Positions 31,610 through 41,566 of a DNA stretch of 64,000 nt are shown here, in pieces. A program made the translations under genes and the position numbers. Source of the stretch: Alphaproteobacteria bacterium. Lineage in GTDB: Bacteria; Pseudomonadota; Alphaproteobacteria; Micavibrionales; Micavibrionaceae. The stretch lies in NCBI GenBank assembly GCA_021775915.1, contig JAJFGW010000035.1:17911-81910 (forward strand), given 5' to 3'. A model generated the notes under the pieces. The model searched no databases. It saw only the letters and a list, made by a program, of their open reading frames with translations, and was not told the DNA's origin. Within the stretch, counting starts at the first letter, position 1. Every line of letters begins with the position of its first letter.

Positions 31610-32095
31610 ATGTATGGCCTTAAATTGCTTTCTGAAGCGATACCAAAAGTTACCGGTAAAGTGTTCAGCCGGAAATATACCATGCTGGGGCGTCTTGTCA
31701 CGCGCTGGAACGATGTTGTCGGCGAAGAGCTGGCGAACAAGACTCAGCCTGTTAAAATCCGCTACTTCAAAAGTAAAAAGAGCAAAGAAAAACCTACCGC
31801 TTCTCTGGATATAGCCTGTTCAAGCGCAGAAGCCACCGCGCTGCACTATCAGAAAGACCTTATACTGGAACGTATCAACCAGATTTTCGGGGACAGCTGG
31901 ATCACCGCCATTCGCTTTGTACCCATAGCGGCAAACGCCGACACACTTAAAAATAGACGCCCAACACCCTCTAAACCCTTGACCTCGGAAGAAAAAGAGC
32001 ATCTATCTACAGTGCTTGAAAATATAAACGATCCCGACTTACAGGAAAAATTAGAAAGTCTTGGCACAGCAATTTTGCAAGACAAGCAATCTTGA
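31610..32095 (+). CDS. DUF721 (DciA-like) protein
   Basis: RWNDVVGEELANKTQPVKIRYF, ASLDIACSSAEATALHYQKDLILERINQIFG; position next to mutY. Confidence 0.8.
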   Translation: MYGLKLLSEAIPKVTGKVFSRKYTMLGRLVTRWNDVVGEELANKTQPVKIRYFKSKKSKEKPTASLDIACSSAEATALHYQKDLILERINQIFGDSWITAIRFVPIAANADTLKNRRPTPSKPLTSEEKEHLSTVLENINDPDLQEKLESLGTAILQDKQS

Positions 32096-32137
32096 ACTAT
32101 AAGTTTTCTCTAATTTATGACTTAAGGAATAACGCGC

Positions 32138-32704
32138 ATGAAAGTAACGGCAATAACATTACGAAATGGCAATGTCATCGACCGTGACGGCAGGCTTTAC
32201 GTTGTAACGAAATACGAAATCATACAGCCTGGCAAAGGAAACTCCGTTACCCAGGTGGAGATGAAAGATCTGCGCACCGGTTCAAAAGATAATATCCGCT
32301 ACCGTACGCAGGAAACAGTCGAACGCGTACGGCTTGAACAGGACGATTACCAGTTCTTATTTCTCAGCGATGGTCGTTACACTTTCATGCATAACGAAAA
32401 CTATGAACAGGTTGAGGTATCCGAAGAGATTATTGGTGAGCCAAAACAATTTCTTCAGGAAGGCATGACTGTGGTCATTGAAACGTATGAAGGTGAACCA
32501 CTGAGCTTAAAGCTGCCAGATACCGTTATCATGGAAATAACCGAGGCTGAGCCCGTTGTTAAAGGCCAAACAGCAACAACCTCTTATAAACCCGCTATTT
32601 TAGAAAATGGCGCGAAAGTTATGGTTCCTCCTCACATAGAAGCCGGAACCCGCATTGTTGTTAAAACTGAAGATTCCTCTTACGTAGAAAGGGCAAAAAG
32701 CTAA
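32138..32704 (+). CDS. efp: Elongation factor P
   Basis: LRNGNVIDRDGRLYVVTKYEIIQPGKGNSVTQVEMKDLRTG; C-terminal OB domains. Confidence 0.95.
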   Translation: MKVTAITLRNGNVIDRDGRLYVVTKYEIIQPGKGNSVTQVEMKDLRTGSKDNIRYRTQETVERVRLEQDDYQFLFLSDGRYTFMHNENYEQVEVSEEIIGEPKQFLQEGMTVVIETYEGEPLSLKLPDTVIMEITEAEPVVKGQTATTSYKPAILENGAKVMVPPHIEAGTRIVVKTEDSSYVERAKS

Positions 32705-33510
32705 TGGCTTTGTCACCTAACATTAACGTCATGATAAAAGCTGCTGAAAAAGCAGGAAGATCTCTTGTTCGCGACTTCGGAGAAGTCGAGCAACTGCAAG
32801 TTTCTCGCAAGGGGCCGGGAGATTTTGTTTCTGCTGCTGACCTTCGTGCAGAAGAGATAATTTTCTATGAACTTAGCAAAGCACGGTCCGATTTTGGCTT
32901 CCTGATGGAAGAACGCGGACGGGCTGGAAACAAAGACTCAGAAAGTATTTGGATCGTTGATCCACTTGATGGCACAAGTAATTTCTTGCATGGCGTACCG
33001 CATTGGTGTATTTCCATAGGACTGGAAGAAAAAGGTGAGATCGTGGCTGGTATTGTTCATGACCCCATCAAGGATGAGACATTCCGCGCCGAAAAAGGCA
33101 ATGGTGCGTTTTTTCGCAATAAACGACTGCGGGTCTCAGGCAGAAACACAATGGACGGTGCCATGATTGCCTGCGGGCAACCGGCAGGAACAGAAAACGA
33201 TCTGTTCATTCAGGAATATGCAGCTCTTTTAGCGCAGGCTCCTGGAATACGCCGCTTTGGCGCTGCTGCCCTTGATTTGGCTTATGTTGCAGCCGGACGC
33301 CTTGAAGGTTTTTGGGAACGCGGCTTAAAACCGTGGGATATGGCAGCAGGAACCATTATCATCAGGGAAGCTGGTGGTATGATTTCAGATATAGAAGGTA
33401 AAAAGACAAACCCTGTTCATGAAGGTAATGTTCTAGCCGCCAATGCCGAAATGTATGATGAGTTAAAAAAGATTTTGAATGGCGTTAAACAGAAAAAAAA
33501 TGCAGCGTGA
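32704..33510 (+). CDS. suhB: Inositol monophosphatase family protein
   Basis: WIVDPLDGTSNFLHGVPHWCISIGLEEKGEIVAGIVHDP, KPWDMAAGTIIIREAGG. Confidence 0.94.
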   Translation: MALSPNINVMIKAAEKAGRSLVRDFGEVEQLQVSRKGPGDFVSAADLRAEEIIFYELSKARSDFGFLMEERGRAGNKDSESIWIVDPLDGTSNFLHGVPHWCISIGLEEKGEIVAGIVHDPIKDETFRAEKGNGAFFRNKRLRVSGRNTMDGAMIACGQPAGTENDLFIQEYAALLAQAPGIRRFGAAALDLAYVAAGRLEGFWERGLKPWDMAAGTIIIREAGGMISDIEGKKTNPVHEGNVLAANAEMYDELKKILNGVKQKKNAA

Positions 33511-34732
33511 CAAGAGCAGGTTTTATCTTGTCTTATTTGCCTTTCTGACCTTGTTTGTCAGTGCGCAAACCTATGGACAGGACGAACCTCCGGTTCAAAT
33601 TAATATGGACGTTCTAAATGCTATCAACCCTGCTGCCGGCGCGCAAAATTACTACTCCACTCCTGTCCCGGCTCCAGCAACCCCGCGAAAGCCTTCGCTG
33701 ACAAAACGTGATTTTGTTTCTTTTCCTGTCACTATTAAAGACCGCACAGAGCGGCGCGACCCCTCTTTGAAAAAAACACCGGCTTATGTAGATAAACCTG
33801 CAGAAAAGAAGCCTGCAATCAACGTCATTCTTCCTGATTTCAAGCCCGTGAAAATCGTAAAACGGAAACCTAAAGTAAAAGTTCCCGTTCCTCCCAGACG
33901 TCCGGTCGCTCTAATAAAAGAAGCGCCCCCAAGCGATTTGAGCATCGGCGGTATGATTATGCCTGCGGTTCCGCCACAAGTGGTGCAAGCCGAAACACTT
34001 AGCCCGCCAAAAACAGCCAAAGAAACAACAAAAATTGTCAGCAACGACCCTCTGACAAAACAGCTTATTGTCCCGAACAGACAGGCAATGGTCACCAGCA
34101 TAGAAGCCATAGCCGCCCTTGCCGACGCTTTAATGCCCGCGACCTCTGTTACGTCTTCTACCCCTATCCAGCAACAGCGGCGGCCACAGCGGGTTAAAAT
34201 CAGCTACGCCCCCATCCCTGCCCGTAAACCAAAAATGGCAAATAGTGTCATCGCAGAGATCGAGCAAGCAATCAGCCTGGATTCCATTGAACCGACAGCA
34301 GGAACAACCGGCATAAAGGTCGCATCTCTGGTTGATATTACAGAGGCCGCCCCGACACAGCTCTCTAAAAAAAGAATTCCGCGTAACCCGCCGGAAAATG
34401 GCTTTGAACTGGAATATATATCCCTGCCTTTCTCCCCCGGCACCACAGCGCTGGACGAAGATGTGACGGGCTCATTAAACCAGGACATTATTCCTCTCCT
34501 TAAAAACAACCCGCAATGGCGGCTACAAATTCAGGCATTTGCAGGAAAAACAGACGATAGTCTTAAAAATGCCCGCCGAACGTCCTTGTCCCGCGCTCTG
34601 TCCATACGCTCTCACCTTCTGGATCAGGGCATCGAGGCAAGGCGTATGGATGTGCGGGCTCTGGGTATGCAAACAGACCGCAACCCCGTGGATCGCGTAG
34701 ATTTTGTCTTCTTTGATCCCGCACAAAAATAA
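33500..34732 (+). CDS. Secreted Pro-rich protein with C-terminal OmpA-like domain
   Basis: Signal peptide; C-term NPQWRLQIQAFAGKTDDSLKNARRTSLSRALSIRSHLLDQGIEARRMDVRALG; overlaps the end of suhB. Confidence 0.75.
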   Translation: MQRDKSRFYLVLFAFLTLFVSAQTYGQDEPPVQINMDVLNAINPAAGAQNYYSTPVPAPATPRKPSLTKRDFVSFPVTIKDRTERRDPSLKKTPAYVDKPAEKKPAINVILPDFKPVKIVKRKPKVKVPVPPRRPVALIKEAPPSDLSIGGMIMPAVPPQVVQAETLSPPKTAKETTKIVSNDPLTKQLIVPNRQAMVTSIEAIAALADALMPATSVTSSTPIQQQRRPQRVKISYAPIPARKPKMANSVIAEIEQAISLDSIEPTAGTTGIKVASLVDITEAAPTQLSKKRIPRNPPENGFELEYISLPFSPGTTALDEDVTGSLNQDIIPLLKNNPQWRLQIQAFAGKTDDSLKNARRTSLSRALSIRSHLLDQGIEARRMDVRALGMQTDRNPVDRVDFVFFDPAQK

Positions 34733-34781
34733 AAAACAAGACGCGCTTGTGGATAAAGCAAGCCGCTAAGACCCGGTTTTA

Positions 34782-34812
34782 TTGACTTTATTTCGAATAA
34801 AGTTGATTTTTA
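34782..34812 (+). terminator. Putative Rho-independent terminator after the ompA-like gene
   Basis: ACTTTATT-TCG-AATAAAGT perfect 8-bp stem extended by G-U pairs, followed by GATTTTTAG. Confidence 0.5.
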
Positions 34813-34873
34813 GAGCATAGCCCTTTACAGATATGTTCTGTCAAAATCGCAACCGTTATGGCAAGGAAAAGAC

Positions 34874-35569
34874 ATGGCCCGGCAAAAGCTCATTGGAATT
34901 ACCGCTCTCGTAGCTATCGTAGCTGTGGCAGGGGTTTATATTTTACTTTCCAGCCCCGGGCAACCTGTTGCCCAAACAATGGATGAAACAATTGAGGCTC
35001 AGGCGCCTGATACAGGCATAAACTTAGAATCCGCTCTTGCCGAACGCGCTCTGGGAAACCCGGATGCTCCTGTCACCATTGAAGAGTTCGCCTCCCTCAC
35101 CTGCGGTCACTGCGCCCGCTTCTACGAAGAAACCTTTATCCAGCTTAAAGAGGCTTACATTGACACAGGAAAAGTTCGTTTTATCTATACGGATTACCCG
35201 CTTAATGCACCCGCTTTTGACGCGGCTGTCATTGCACGCTGTTTACCGGAAGAGCGTTATTTCAAATTTATCAAATTCCTGTTTGGTTCTCAGGAAGACT
35301 GGGCCTATACAGCCGGTTACCAGAAAGCCCTCAAACAAAACGCCAAATTACTTGGGGCAACGGAAGAAGGCCTAAAATCCTGCCTGAATAATCAGGAGTT
35401 AAGACAGGGACTGGCCGCCCGCATGCAAAAAGCCTCTATAGATCATGAGATTAAAGCAACGCCCAGCTTTGTCGTGAATGGCACAGAGGTTATAAGAGGC
35501 GGGCAGAACTTTGATGCTTTTCAAAAAATAATTGGTAAGTTACTTGAGGAAAGCAAAGCAACTAAATGA
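34874..35569 (+). CDS. DsbA-family thioredoxin-fold protein
   Basis: FASLTCGHCARFYEETF CxxC motif, TPSFVVNG cis-Pro. Confidence 0.9.
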   Translation: MARQKLIGITALVAIVAVAGVYILLSSPGQPVAQTMDETIEAQAPDTGINLESALAERALGNPDAPVTIEEFASLTCGHCARFYEETFIQLKEAYIDTGKVRFIYTDYPLNAPAFDAAVIARCLPEERYFKFIKFLFGSQEDWAYTAGYQKALKQNAKLLGATEEGLKSCLNNQELRQGLAARMQKASIDHEIKATPSFVVNGTEVIRGGQNFDAFQKIIGKLLEESKATK

Positions 35570-38500
35570 TTCAATTTAGTAAATTACGTATGCAGGGATT
35601 TAAGTCCTTCGTTGAGAAGACCGAGGTCGATATTGGCCCCGGCCTAACCGGCATTGTCGGCCCTAACGGTTGTGGCAAATCGAACCTTGTTGAGGCTTTA
35701 CGCTGGTGCATGGGGGAAAGCTCAACCAAACGTATGCGCGGTGGCTCACGCAGCATGGAAGATGTTATCTTCAACGGCACGACAGAGCGCCCCGCACGTA
35801 ATATCGCTGAAGTTTCTCTACTGCTGGACAACAGCAAACGCACCGCCCCCGGGCCGTACAATAACAGCGATGAAATAGAAGTCGTGCGCAAAATTGAGCG
35901 TGACCGCGGCTCAGGCTACCGTATTAACGGCAAGACCGTCCGCGCCCGCGATGTGCAGCTTTTGTTTGCAGACGTGCTCAGCGGCGCCAATTCCCCCTAT
36001 CTTGTTTCACAAGGGCGGGTGACGCAGATTATTCAGGCAAAGCCCGTTGACCGGCGCATGATCCTCGAGGAAGCCGCAGGCATCACCGGCCTGTACGCCC
36101 GTCGCCACGAAGCCGAACTCCGGCTCCGCGCTACGGACAACAACCTCAAACGGCTGGACGACATTCTCGGCAGCATGGAAGAGCGCCTGAACAGTCTAAA
36201 GAAACAAGCGCGCCAAGCTAACCGTTACCGCAATCTCAGCGCTCAGATCAGGCAGCTTGAGATCAGCATCGCCTGCCTTGAATGGCGGACATCCCACGAA
36301 AAACTAACCACCATTGAGCGGACATTTGCTGAAGCGGAAAGTAAGGTGGCCGAGCGCCTGACGGTTGTTACGCAGCTCACCGGAACTCAAAATGTTCAGT
36401 CAAAAGACATCCCTGAGTTACGGCAAAAAGATGCTGAAATGGGCGCTGCGCTGCAAAATTACAATCTAGCGCTACAACGGCTGGAAGATGAGCAAAGCAG
36501 GATTTCACAAGCCCTTGAAGAAACAGAAGGACACCTGACGCAGCTCCACACTGACCGTGGCCATGAACAGCAAACCCTGAAAGAAAACACCCACATACTG
36601 GAACGCCTGGACGATGAAGAGAAAGTCATCCGGGGCAAGGAAGAATCTGGCGATACAGATCTTCAGGAAAAGGAAGCCGTCCGCCAAACGCTCAAAGATA
36701 CCGTCGAAAGGCAGGATTCCAGCTTAACTGTCCTGATGGAAGATACGGCAGAGACCCGCGCCCGCCGTCACAGTCTGGAACGGCAAATTGAAAAAGATGC
36801 GCAGCGCCGCGAAACAATCAAAGAAAGACTGAGCGCCCTTAAAACACAACTGGACGAGAAAAAGTCCGAAAATGGCGAGACTATCGATACCGGAAAATTA
36901 AGAACAGATATCGCCGAACAAGAAGAAGCTGTTGTTCTTGCCAATGCTGAAATTGAAAAGTTAAACAGCAAAATCGAACAGTTAAGGCAAACACAGGAAA
37001 CTGGCAGACAAAAGCACCAAGAAGAAGAAAAAGAAAAATCAAAAATAGATACTGAGATCAATACACTAGAATCTATTCTTAATTCTGATTCTCAATATGA
37101 ATTCAGGCCCGTTTTTGAAGATGTGGAAGCGGAAAAAGGATTTGAAACGGCCCTGTCCCGTGCTCTGGGTGATAGCCTGATGGGATCCACAGATGACAAT
37201 GCGCCGGTCGTTTGGGAAAACCGGGAAATAAACGCAGGAGATCTACCTGCCCTGCCCGCCGGTGTTACCGGGTTGCAGCCTCACGTTAAAGCGCCCGAGC
37301 CTTTGAAACTGGCCTTGAGCCAAATTGGTTTCGTTGAAAATGAAGATGACGGTAAAAAGCTGGCGGAACAGCTAAAACCCGGACAATCTCTGGTCTCACG
37401 CGACGGCGCTTACTGGCGCTGGGATGGGCTTTACGTCAAGACCGTCGCCTCTGACTCTCATGCGAGACAGCTCAAGCAAAAGAACAAACTCACAGAGCTT
37501 AAAAAAGCGCTGCCAGCCCTTGAGAAAACCTGCAATAGCCTGGAAGAAGAACAACAAAAAACCAACAACACTTTGGAAAAAATTCAGGAAGAGCTTCGCT
37601 CCGCGCAAACAAAAATGGCGGAGCTAGAAGCTGCTATCAAGGAAAAACAGACCGCGCTAAACCATGCCATTGAAGAACAGGCCGACCGGCAGGCTGAACT
37701 GGCCAAGCTTGAAGAAGCGCTGTCTTTAGCCGAAATCGATTTAAAAGAGCTTGAGCAAACAATCAAAGACAACGAGACAGCGCTGGAATCTTTTGACGAT
37801 AAGGCGCTTGAAGACAAACAGGAACAAATCGAAAAAACCCGCGCCGAACTTTCTGCCGAGCGTGAAAAACTACAGGACGCCATCCGCGACCTTGAAATTG
37901 CCCGTCAGGATCAAAGCCGCCGCAAAGCCCGCATTCGCGCTATTGGCGATGAGCGCGTTAATCTGCAAAACCGCTGTATCCGCGCCCGTGAGCGCCTCAA
38001 AGAATTGGATGAGCGCGAAGGACAGCTAGGACAGCGCACCGAAGAACTTCAAGGGCGGCCGGAATCTATTAAGAAAGAAAGCGAGACACTCCTTTCCAAA
38101 ATAACAGAACTGCAAAAAGAAAAAGAACAGGTTTCAGACAAACTAGCGGCTTGCGAAAACGAACTGGCCGATACAACCAAAGCCCTCAAGGAAGCGGAAG
38201 GGGCGCTCGCAGAAGTACGAGAGTCTCGCGCTCACTCGCAAGCAACCACGGAAGAACGGCAAAAGCATCTGGAAGCCAGCCGCAACCATATTAAAGAGCA
38301 TTTTGAAATGAGCCCGGAAGAGCTCATGGCTGAAGCCGCCATGGACCCGGAAAACCTGCCCGCTCTTGATGAGTTGAAAGAACAACGCGAAAAATCTGTG
38401 CGCAGCCGGGATATGATAGGCCCGGTCAATCTGCGCGCAGAACAGGAAGCCGAGGAACTGGAAAAAGAACTGGGTGGTATTTTAAACGAAAAATGTGATC

Positions 38501-39045
38501 TGGTCGAAGCGGTTGAAGAATTACGGGGCGGCATTCAAACCCTGAACAAAGAAGCGCGCGAACGACTGCAGATTGCCTTTGAACAGGTAAATGGTCATTT
38601 CCGTGAAATGTTTACCCGCCTGTTTGACGGTGGTAAAGCGCACTTGGCGCTTATTGAATCCGACGATCCACTGGAAGCCGGGCTGGAGATATTCGCGCAG
38701 CCACCAGGCAAAGCGCTGCAGTCCCTGTCTCTTCTTTCTGGTGGTGAGCAAACCCTGACGGCTATCGCCCTGATTTTTGCTATGTTCCTGACAAACCCTG
38801 CGCCAATCTGTGTTATGGACGAGGTTGACGCGCCGCTTGATGATGCCAATGTTGATCGCTTCTGCGACCTTCTTGAAGAATTTGCCGATAAAGGCGAAAC
38901 ACGCTTTATGATCATTAGTCACCACCGCCTGACCATGGCACGGATGGACCGCCTCTACGGTGTTACCATGGCCGAAAAAGGTGTCTCGCAACTTGTATCC
39001 GTTGACCTCCATCAACAAATGGACTTCCTTGATGCCGCCGAATGA
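35566..39045 (+). CDS. smc: Chromosome segregation protein SMC
   Basis: GPNGCGKSNLVEALRW Walker A, long coiled coil, LSLLSGGEQTLTAIALIFAMF, CVMDEVDAPLDDANV. Confidence 0.97.
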   Translation: MIQFSKLRMQGFKSFVEKTEVDIGPGLTGIVGPNGCGKSNLVEALRWCMGESSTKRMRGGSRSMEDVIFNGTTERPARNIAEVSLLLDNSKRTAPGPYNNSDEIEVVRKIERDRGSGYRINGKTVRARDVQLLFADVLSGANSPYLVSQGRVTQIIQAKPVDRRMILEEAAGITGLYARRHEAELRLRATDNNLKRLDDILGSMEERLNSLKKQARQANRYRNLSAQIRQLEISIACLEWRTSHEKLTTIERTFAEAESKVAERLTVVTQLTGTQNVQSKDIPELRQKDAEMGAALQNYNLALQRLEDEQSRISQALEETEGHLTQLHTDRGHEQQTLKENTHILERLDDEEKVIRGKEESGDTDLQEKEAVRQTLKDTVERQDSSLTVLMEDTAETRARRHSLERQIEKDAQRRETIKERLSALKTQLDEKKSENGETIDTGKLRTDIAEQEEAVVLANAEIEKLNSKIEQLRQTQETGRQKHQEEEKEKSKIDTEINTLESILNSDSQYEFRPVFEDVEAEKGFETALSRALGDSLMGSTDDNAPVVWENREINAGDLPALPAGVTGLQPHVKAPEPLKLALSQIGFVENEDDGKKLAEQLKPGQSLVSRDGAYWRWDGLYVKTVASDSHARQLKQKNKLTELKKALPALEKTCNSLEEEQQKTNNTLEKIQEELRSAQTKMAELEAAIKEKQTALNHAIEEQADRQAELAKLEEALSLAEIDLKELEQTIKDNETALESFDDKALEDKQEQIEKTRAELSAEREKLQDAIRDLEIARQDQSRRKARIRAIGDERVNLQNRCIRARERLKELDEREGQLGQRTEELQGRPESIKKESETLLSKITELQKEKEQVSDKLAACENELADTTKALKEAEGALAEVRESRAHSQATTEERQKHLEASRNHIKEHFEMSPEELMAEAAMDPENLPALDELKEQREKSVRSRDMIGPVNLRAEQEAEELEKELGGILNEKCDLVEAVEELRGGIQTLNKEARERLQIAFEQVNGHFREMFTRLFDGGKAHLALIESDDPLEAGLEIFAQPPGKALQSLSLLSGGEQTLTAIALIFAMFLTNPAPICVMDEVDAPLDDANVDRFCDLLEEFADKGETRFMIISHHRLTMARMDRLYGVTMAEKGVSQLVSVDLHQQMDFLDAAE

Positions 39046-39310
39046 TCTCAAAGACCTCGAAGACCGGATAAACAAGCTCAAACCTAATGAGCCATCCTCT
39101 TCTGCCAGTGAAGAAAAAGAATATGCAGACAGATCTACCGGTATGCGCGCCGGGTCTGAATTTATGGCCTATATTATCTCCGGTGGTCTTGTCGGCTGGA
39201 CGATCGGGCACTTCTTCGGAAACATGCCACTATGGTTAATTGTCATGCTATTCACAGGTTTTGGCATGGGCACATACCGAGCCTATATTGCCATGAATAA
39301 AGATAGTTGA
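39032..39310 (+). CDS. atpI: ATP synthase protein I (AtpI-like)
   Basis: MPPNDLKDLEDRINKL...SEFMAYIISGGLVGWTIGHFFGNMPLWLIVMLFTGFGMGTYRAY; upstream of atpB. Confidence 0.85.
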   Translation: MPPNDLKDLEDRINKLKPNEPSSSASEEKEYADRSTGMRAGSEFMAYIISGGLVGWTIGHFFGNMPLWLIVMLFTGFGMGTYRAYIAMNKDS

Positions 39311-39402
39311 TTTTTCTATGAAACAGCCATTGCATTTATTTGTAAAAACCGCTAAAAACGCCACTGAAAACGTGTAAAGCTAAGCTTATTGAGGTATATC
39401 GG

Positions 39403-40149
39403 GTGTCAGATCCACTACACCAGTTTGTTATTGAACGCATTATCCCGCTGGAAATCGGCGGCATAGACCTGTCTTTTACCAATTCATCTCTATGGATGAT
39501 GATTGGCGTCATCGTTTCAACCGGGTTTATTTCCGTTGCTATGAACCGTAAAGCGCTGGTTCCCGGCCGCATGCAGGTTCTCGTCGAAATCTTTTATGAA
39601 ATGGTTGCCGGACTGGTACGCAACAATATTGGCAGCGAAGGCCGTAAATATTTCCCGTTTATCTTTACGCTATTTATTGTCGTGCTCATGGGTAATTTAC
39701 TAGGTTTGATCCCCTACTCCTTTGCCTATACCAGCCATATCATTGTAACGGCGGCGATGTCGTTTATGATTTTTGGTATGATTGTGGTTCTGGCTATAAT
39801 GCGGCACGGTTTACATTTCTTTTCCCATTTCGCACCGCCGGGCGTGCCGTGGTTTGTTTACCCGCTGCTGGTGCCGATTGAAATCGTTTCTTATCTGGCA
39901 CGTCCTGTAACACACGGCCTTCGTCTTTTTGCGAATATGATGGCCGGACACATCATGCTCAAAGTGTTTGCAGGCTTTAGTGTCGCGATGGCTGGTGCCG
40001 GTGCATTTGGTTTTGTTGCTGCTATTCTGCCGATGTTCGTGAATGCCGGTCTGATTGCCTTTGAGCTTTTGATTGCGCTTTTGCAAGCTTATGTATTTGC
40101 TATTCTGGCCTGTATCTACCTTAAAGATACGGTTGAAATGGATCACTAG
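39403..40149 (+). CDS. atpB: F0F1 ATP synthase subunit a
   Basis: HGLRLFANMMAGHIMLKVF, ELLIALLQAYVFAILACIYLKD. Confidence 0.97.
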   Translation: MSDPLHQFVIERIIPLEIGGIDLSFTNSSLWMMIGVIVSTGFISVAMNRKALVPGRMQVLVEIFYEMVAGLVRNNIGSEGRKYFPFIFTLFIVVLMGNLLGLIPYSFAYTSHIIVTAAMSFMIFGMIVVLAIMRHGLHFFSHFAPPGVPWFVYPLLVPIEIVSYLARPVTHGLRLFANMMAGHIMLKVFAGFSVAMAGAGAFGFVAAILPMFVNAGLIAFELLIALLQAYVFAILACIYLKDTVEMDH

Positions 40150-40195
40150 ATTAATTAAAACCTGACCCTAAACCTTAAGAAAGAAGGACTTTAAA

Positions 40196-40423
40196 ATGGA
40201 AGTTGAAGCAATTAAATTATTGGCCGCCGCCATTGCCCTGATGCCACTTATCGGTGTTGGTATTGGCCTTGGTATTATCTTTGGTGCCTATAACATGGCT
40301 GTAGGCCGCAACCCTAATGCTGCGGACGTACTAGAGAAAAAATTCTGGCTAACATTTGCTTTTGTTGAAATGTTTGGTCTTGTGGCTATCGTGGCCTGGG
40401 CGCTTTTATACTTCACAGGCTGA
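40196..40423 (+). CDS. atpE: F0F1 ATP synthase subunit c
   Basis: IGVGIGLGIIFGAYNMAVGRNPNA, FAFVEMFGLVAIVAWALLYF. Confidence 0.97.
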   Translation: MEVEAIKLLAAAIALMPLIGVGIGLGIIFGAYNMAVGRNPNAADVLEKKFWLTFAFVEMFGLVAIVAWALLYFTG

Positions 40424-40429
40424 TGAGCA

Positions 40430-41059
40430 TTGAAAAATAGTCTCTCTTTTATTAGCGCGGGCTTTTTCTGCCAGGCGGTGTTTGCTGTAAATGCAGCCTT
40501 CGGGGCAGATCCAGCTCATGGCGGCGATGCGTCTTCACATGAAGCACCATCAAGCGGCTTACCGCAGCTTGATGCGTCGACCTTTCCGAGCCAGTTATTC
40601 TGGCTGCTTGTGACTTTCGTTATCCTCTACGCCGTTTTCAGTAAAAAGTCCCTGCCTGAAATCTCAAACGTTATTGAGAATCGGCAGGATCACATTCAGA
40701 ATGAACTGGAAACAGCCGATGGGCTCAAATCGGAAGCAGAAGCCGCGCAGCAAGCTTATGAAGAGAGTTTGGACAATGCTCGCACTCTGGCAACAAAAGC
40801 ATTACATGATGCTCAGAACAAGATAAAAACCAAAGCCGAAAAGCAAAGCAACGATTTTCGTGAAAAAACTGACAAGGACATGCAAGCCCTTGAAAAGCGG
40901 CTGGTTAAAGCAAAAACCGATGCTATGGATGACATGAACATGATTGCTGCTGAGATCGCCAGTGAAGCGGCGCAAAAGATTGTCGGAATTAACCCTGACA
41001 TCGAGCAAGCAAAAACCGCAGTCAAAGCCATAAACGGCACAAAAGCAAAAGCGGCATAA
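40430..41059 (+). CDS. F0F1 ATP synthase subunit b'
   Basis: FPSQLFWLLVTFVILYAVFSKKSLPEISNVIENRQDHIQNELE; TTG start per ORF track; signal-like N-terminus. Confidence 0.92.
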   Translation: MKNSLSFISAGFFCQAVFAVNAAFGADPAHGGDASSHEAPSSGLPQLDASTFPSQLFWLLVTFVILYAVFSKKSLPEISNVIENRQDHIQNELETADGLKSEAEAAQQAYEESLDNARTLATKALHDAQNKIKTKAEKQSNDFREKTDKDMQALEKRLVKAKTDAMDDMNMIAAEIASEAAQKIVGINPDIEQAKTAVKAINGTKAKAA

Positions 41060-41064
41060 GGATA

Positions 41065-41559
41065 ATGGCAATGGAAATATTTCAGGATACCGGCACTTGG
41101 GTTCTGTTCTCCTTTTTGATCTTCGCTTTCGTTATGTGGAAGTACGGCAAAGACGGCATTCTTGCCGCGCTGGATAAGCGCATTGAAGCTGTCCGCAAAG
41201 AAATTGAAACGGCTGAAACCCTGCGCGTTGAAGCGCAAGAGTTGCTAGCACAATATCAGCGCAAGCAACGTGACACCGCTAAAGAAGCAGATGAAATTGT
41301 GGCCAATGCGAAAGTCCATGCTGCCGAAATCAAAAAACAAGCCGACAAAGACCTTAAGGAAATTGCCGCACGGCGCGAGCTGCAGCTTACCGAGCGCCTC
41401 GCACGGATGGAGCAAAACGCCGTACAGGAAATTCAAACCTATGCCGCAGAGCTAGCCGTTAAGGCAACGTCCGAGCTCATTGCCAAGCAAATGGATAAAA
41501 AGACGAACGAAAACCTTGTCGACCAGTCTATCAAGGATGTCTCCAAACAACTTGGCTAA
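41065..41559 (+). CDS. atpF: F0F1 ATP synthase subunit b
   Basis: TGTWVLFSFLIFAFVMWKYGKDGILAALDKRIEAVRKEIETAE. Confidence 0.93.
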   Translation: MAMEIFQDTGTWVLFSFLIFAFVMWKYGKDGILAALDKRIEAVRKEIETAETLRVEAQELLAQYQRKQRDTAKEADEIVANAKVHAAEIKKQADKDLKEIAARRELQLTERLARMEQNAVQEIQTYAAELAVKATSELIAKQMDKKTNENLVDQSIKDVSKQLG

Positions 41560-41566
41560 TGCCATT

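Noticed and set aside
35566-39045. Internal repeats in smc
   Set aside because: Heptad coiled-coil periodicity of SMC explains them.
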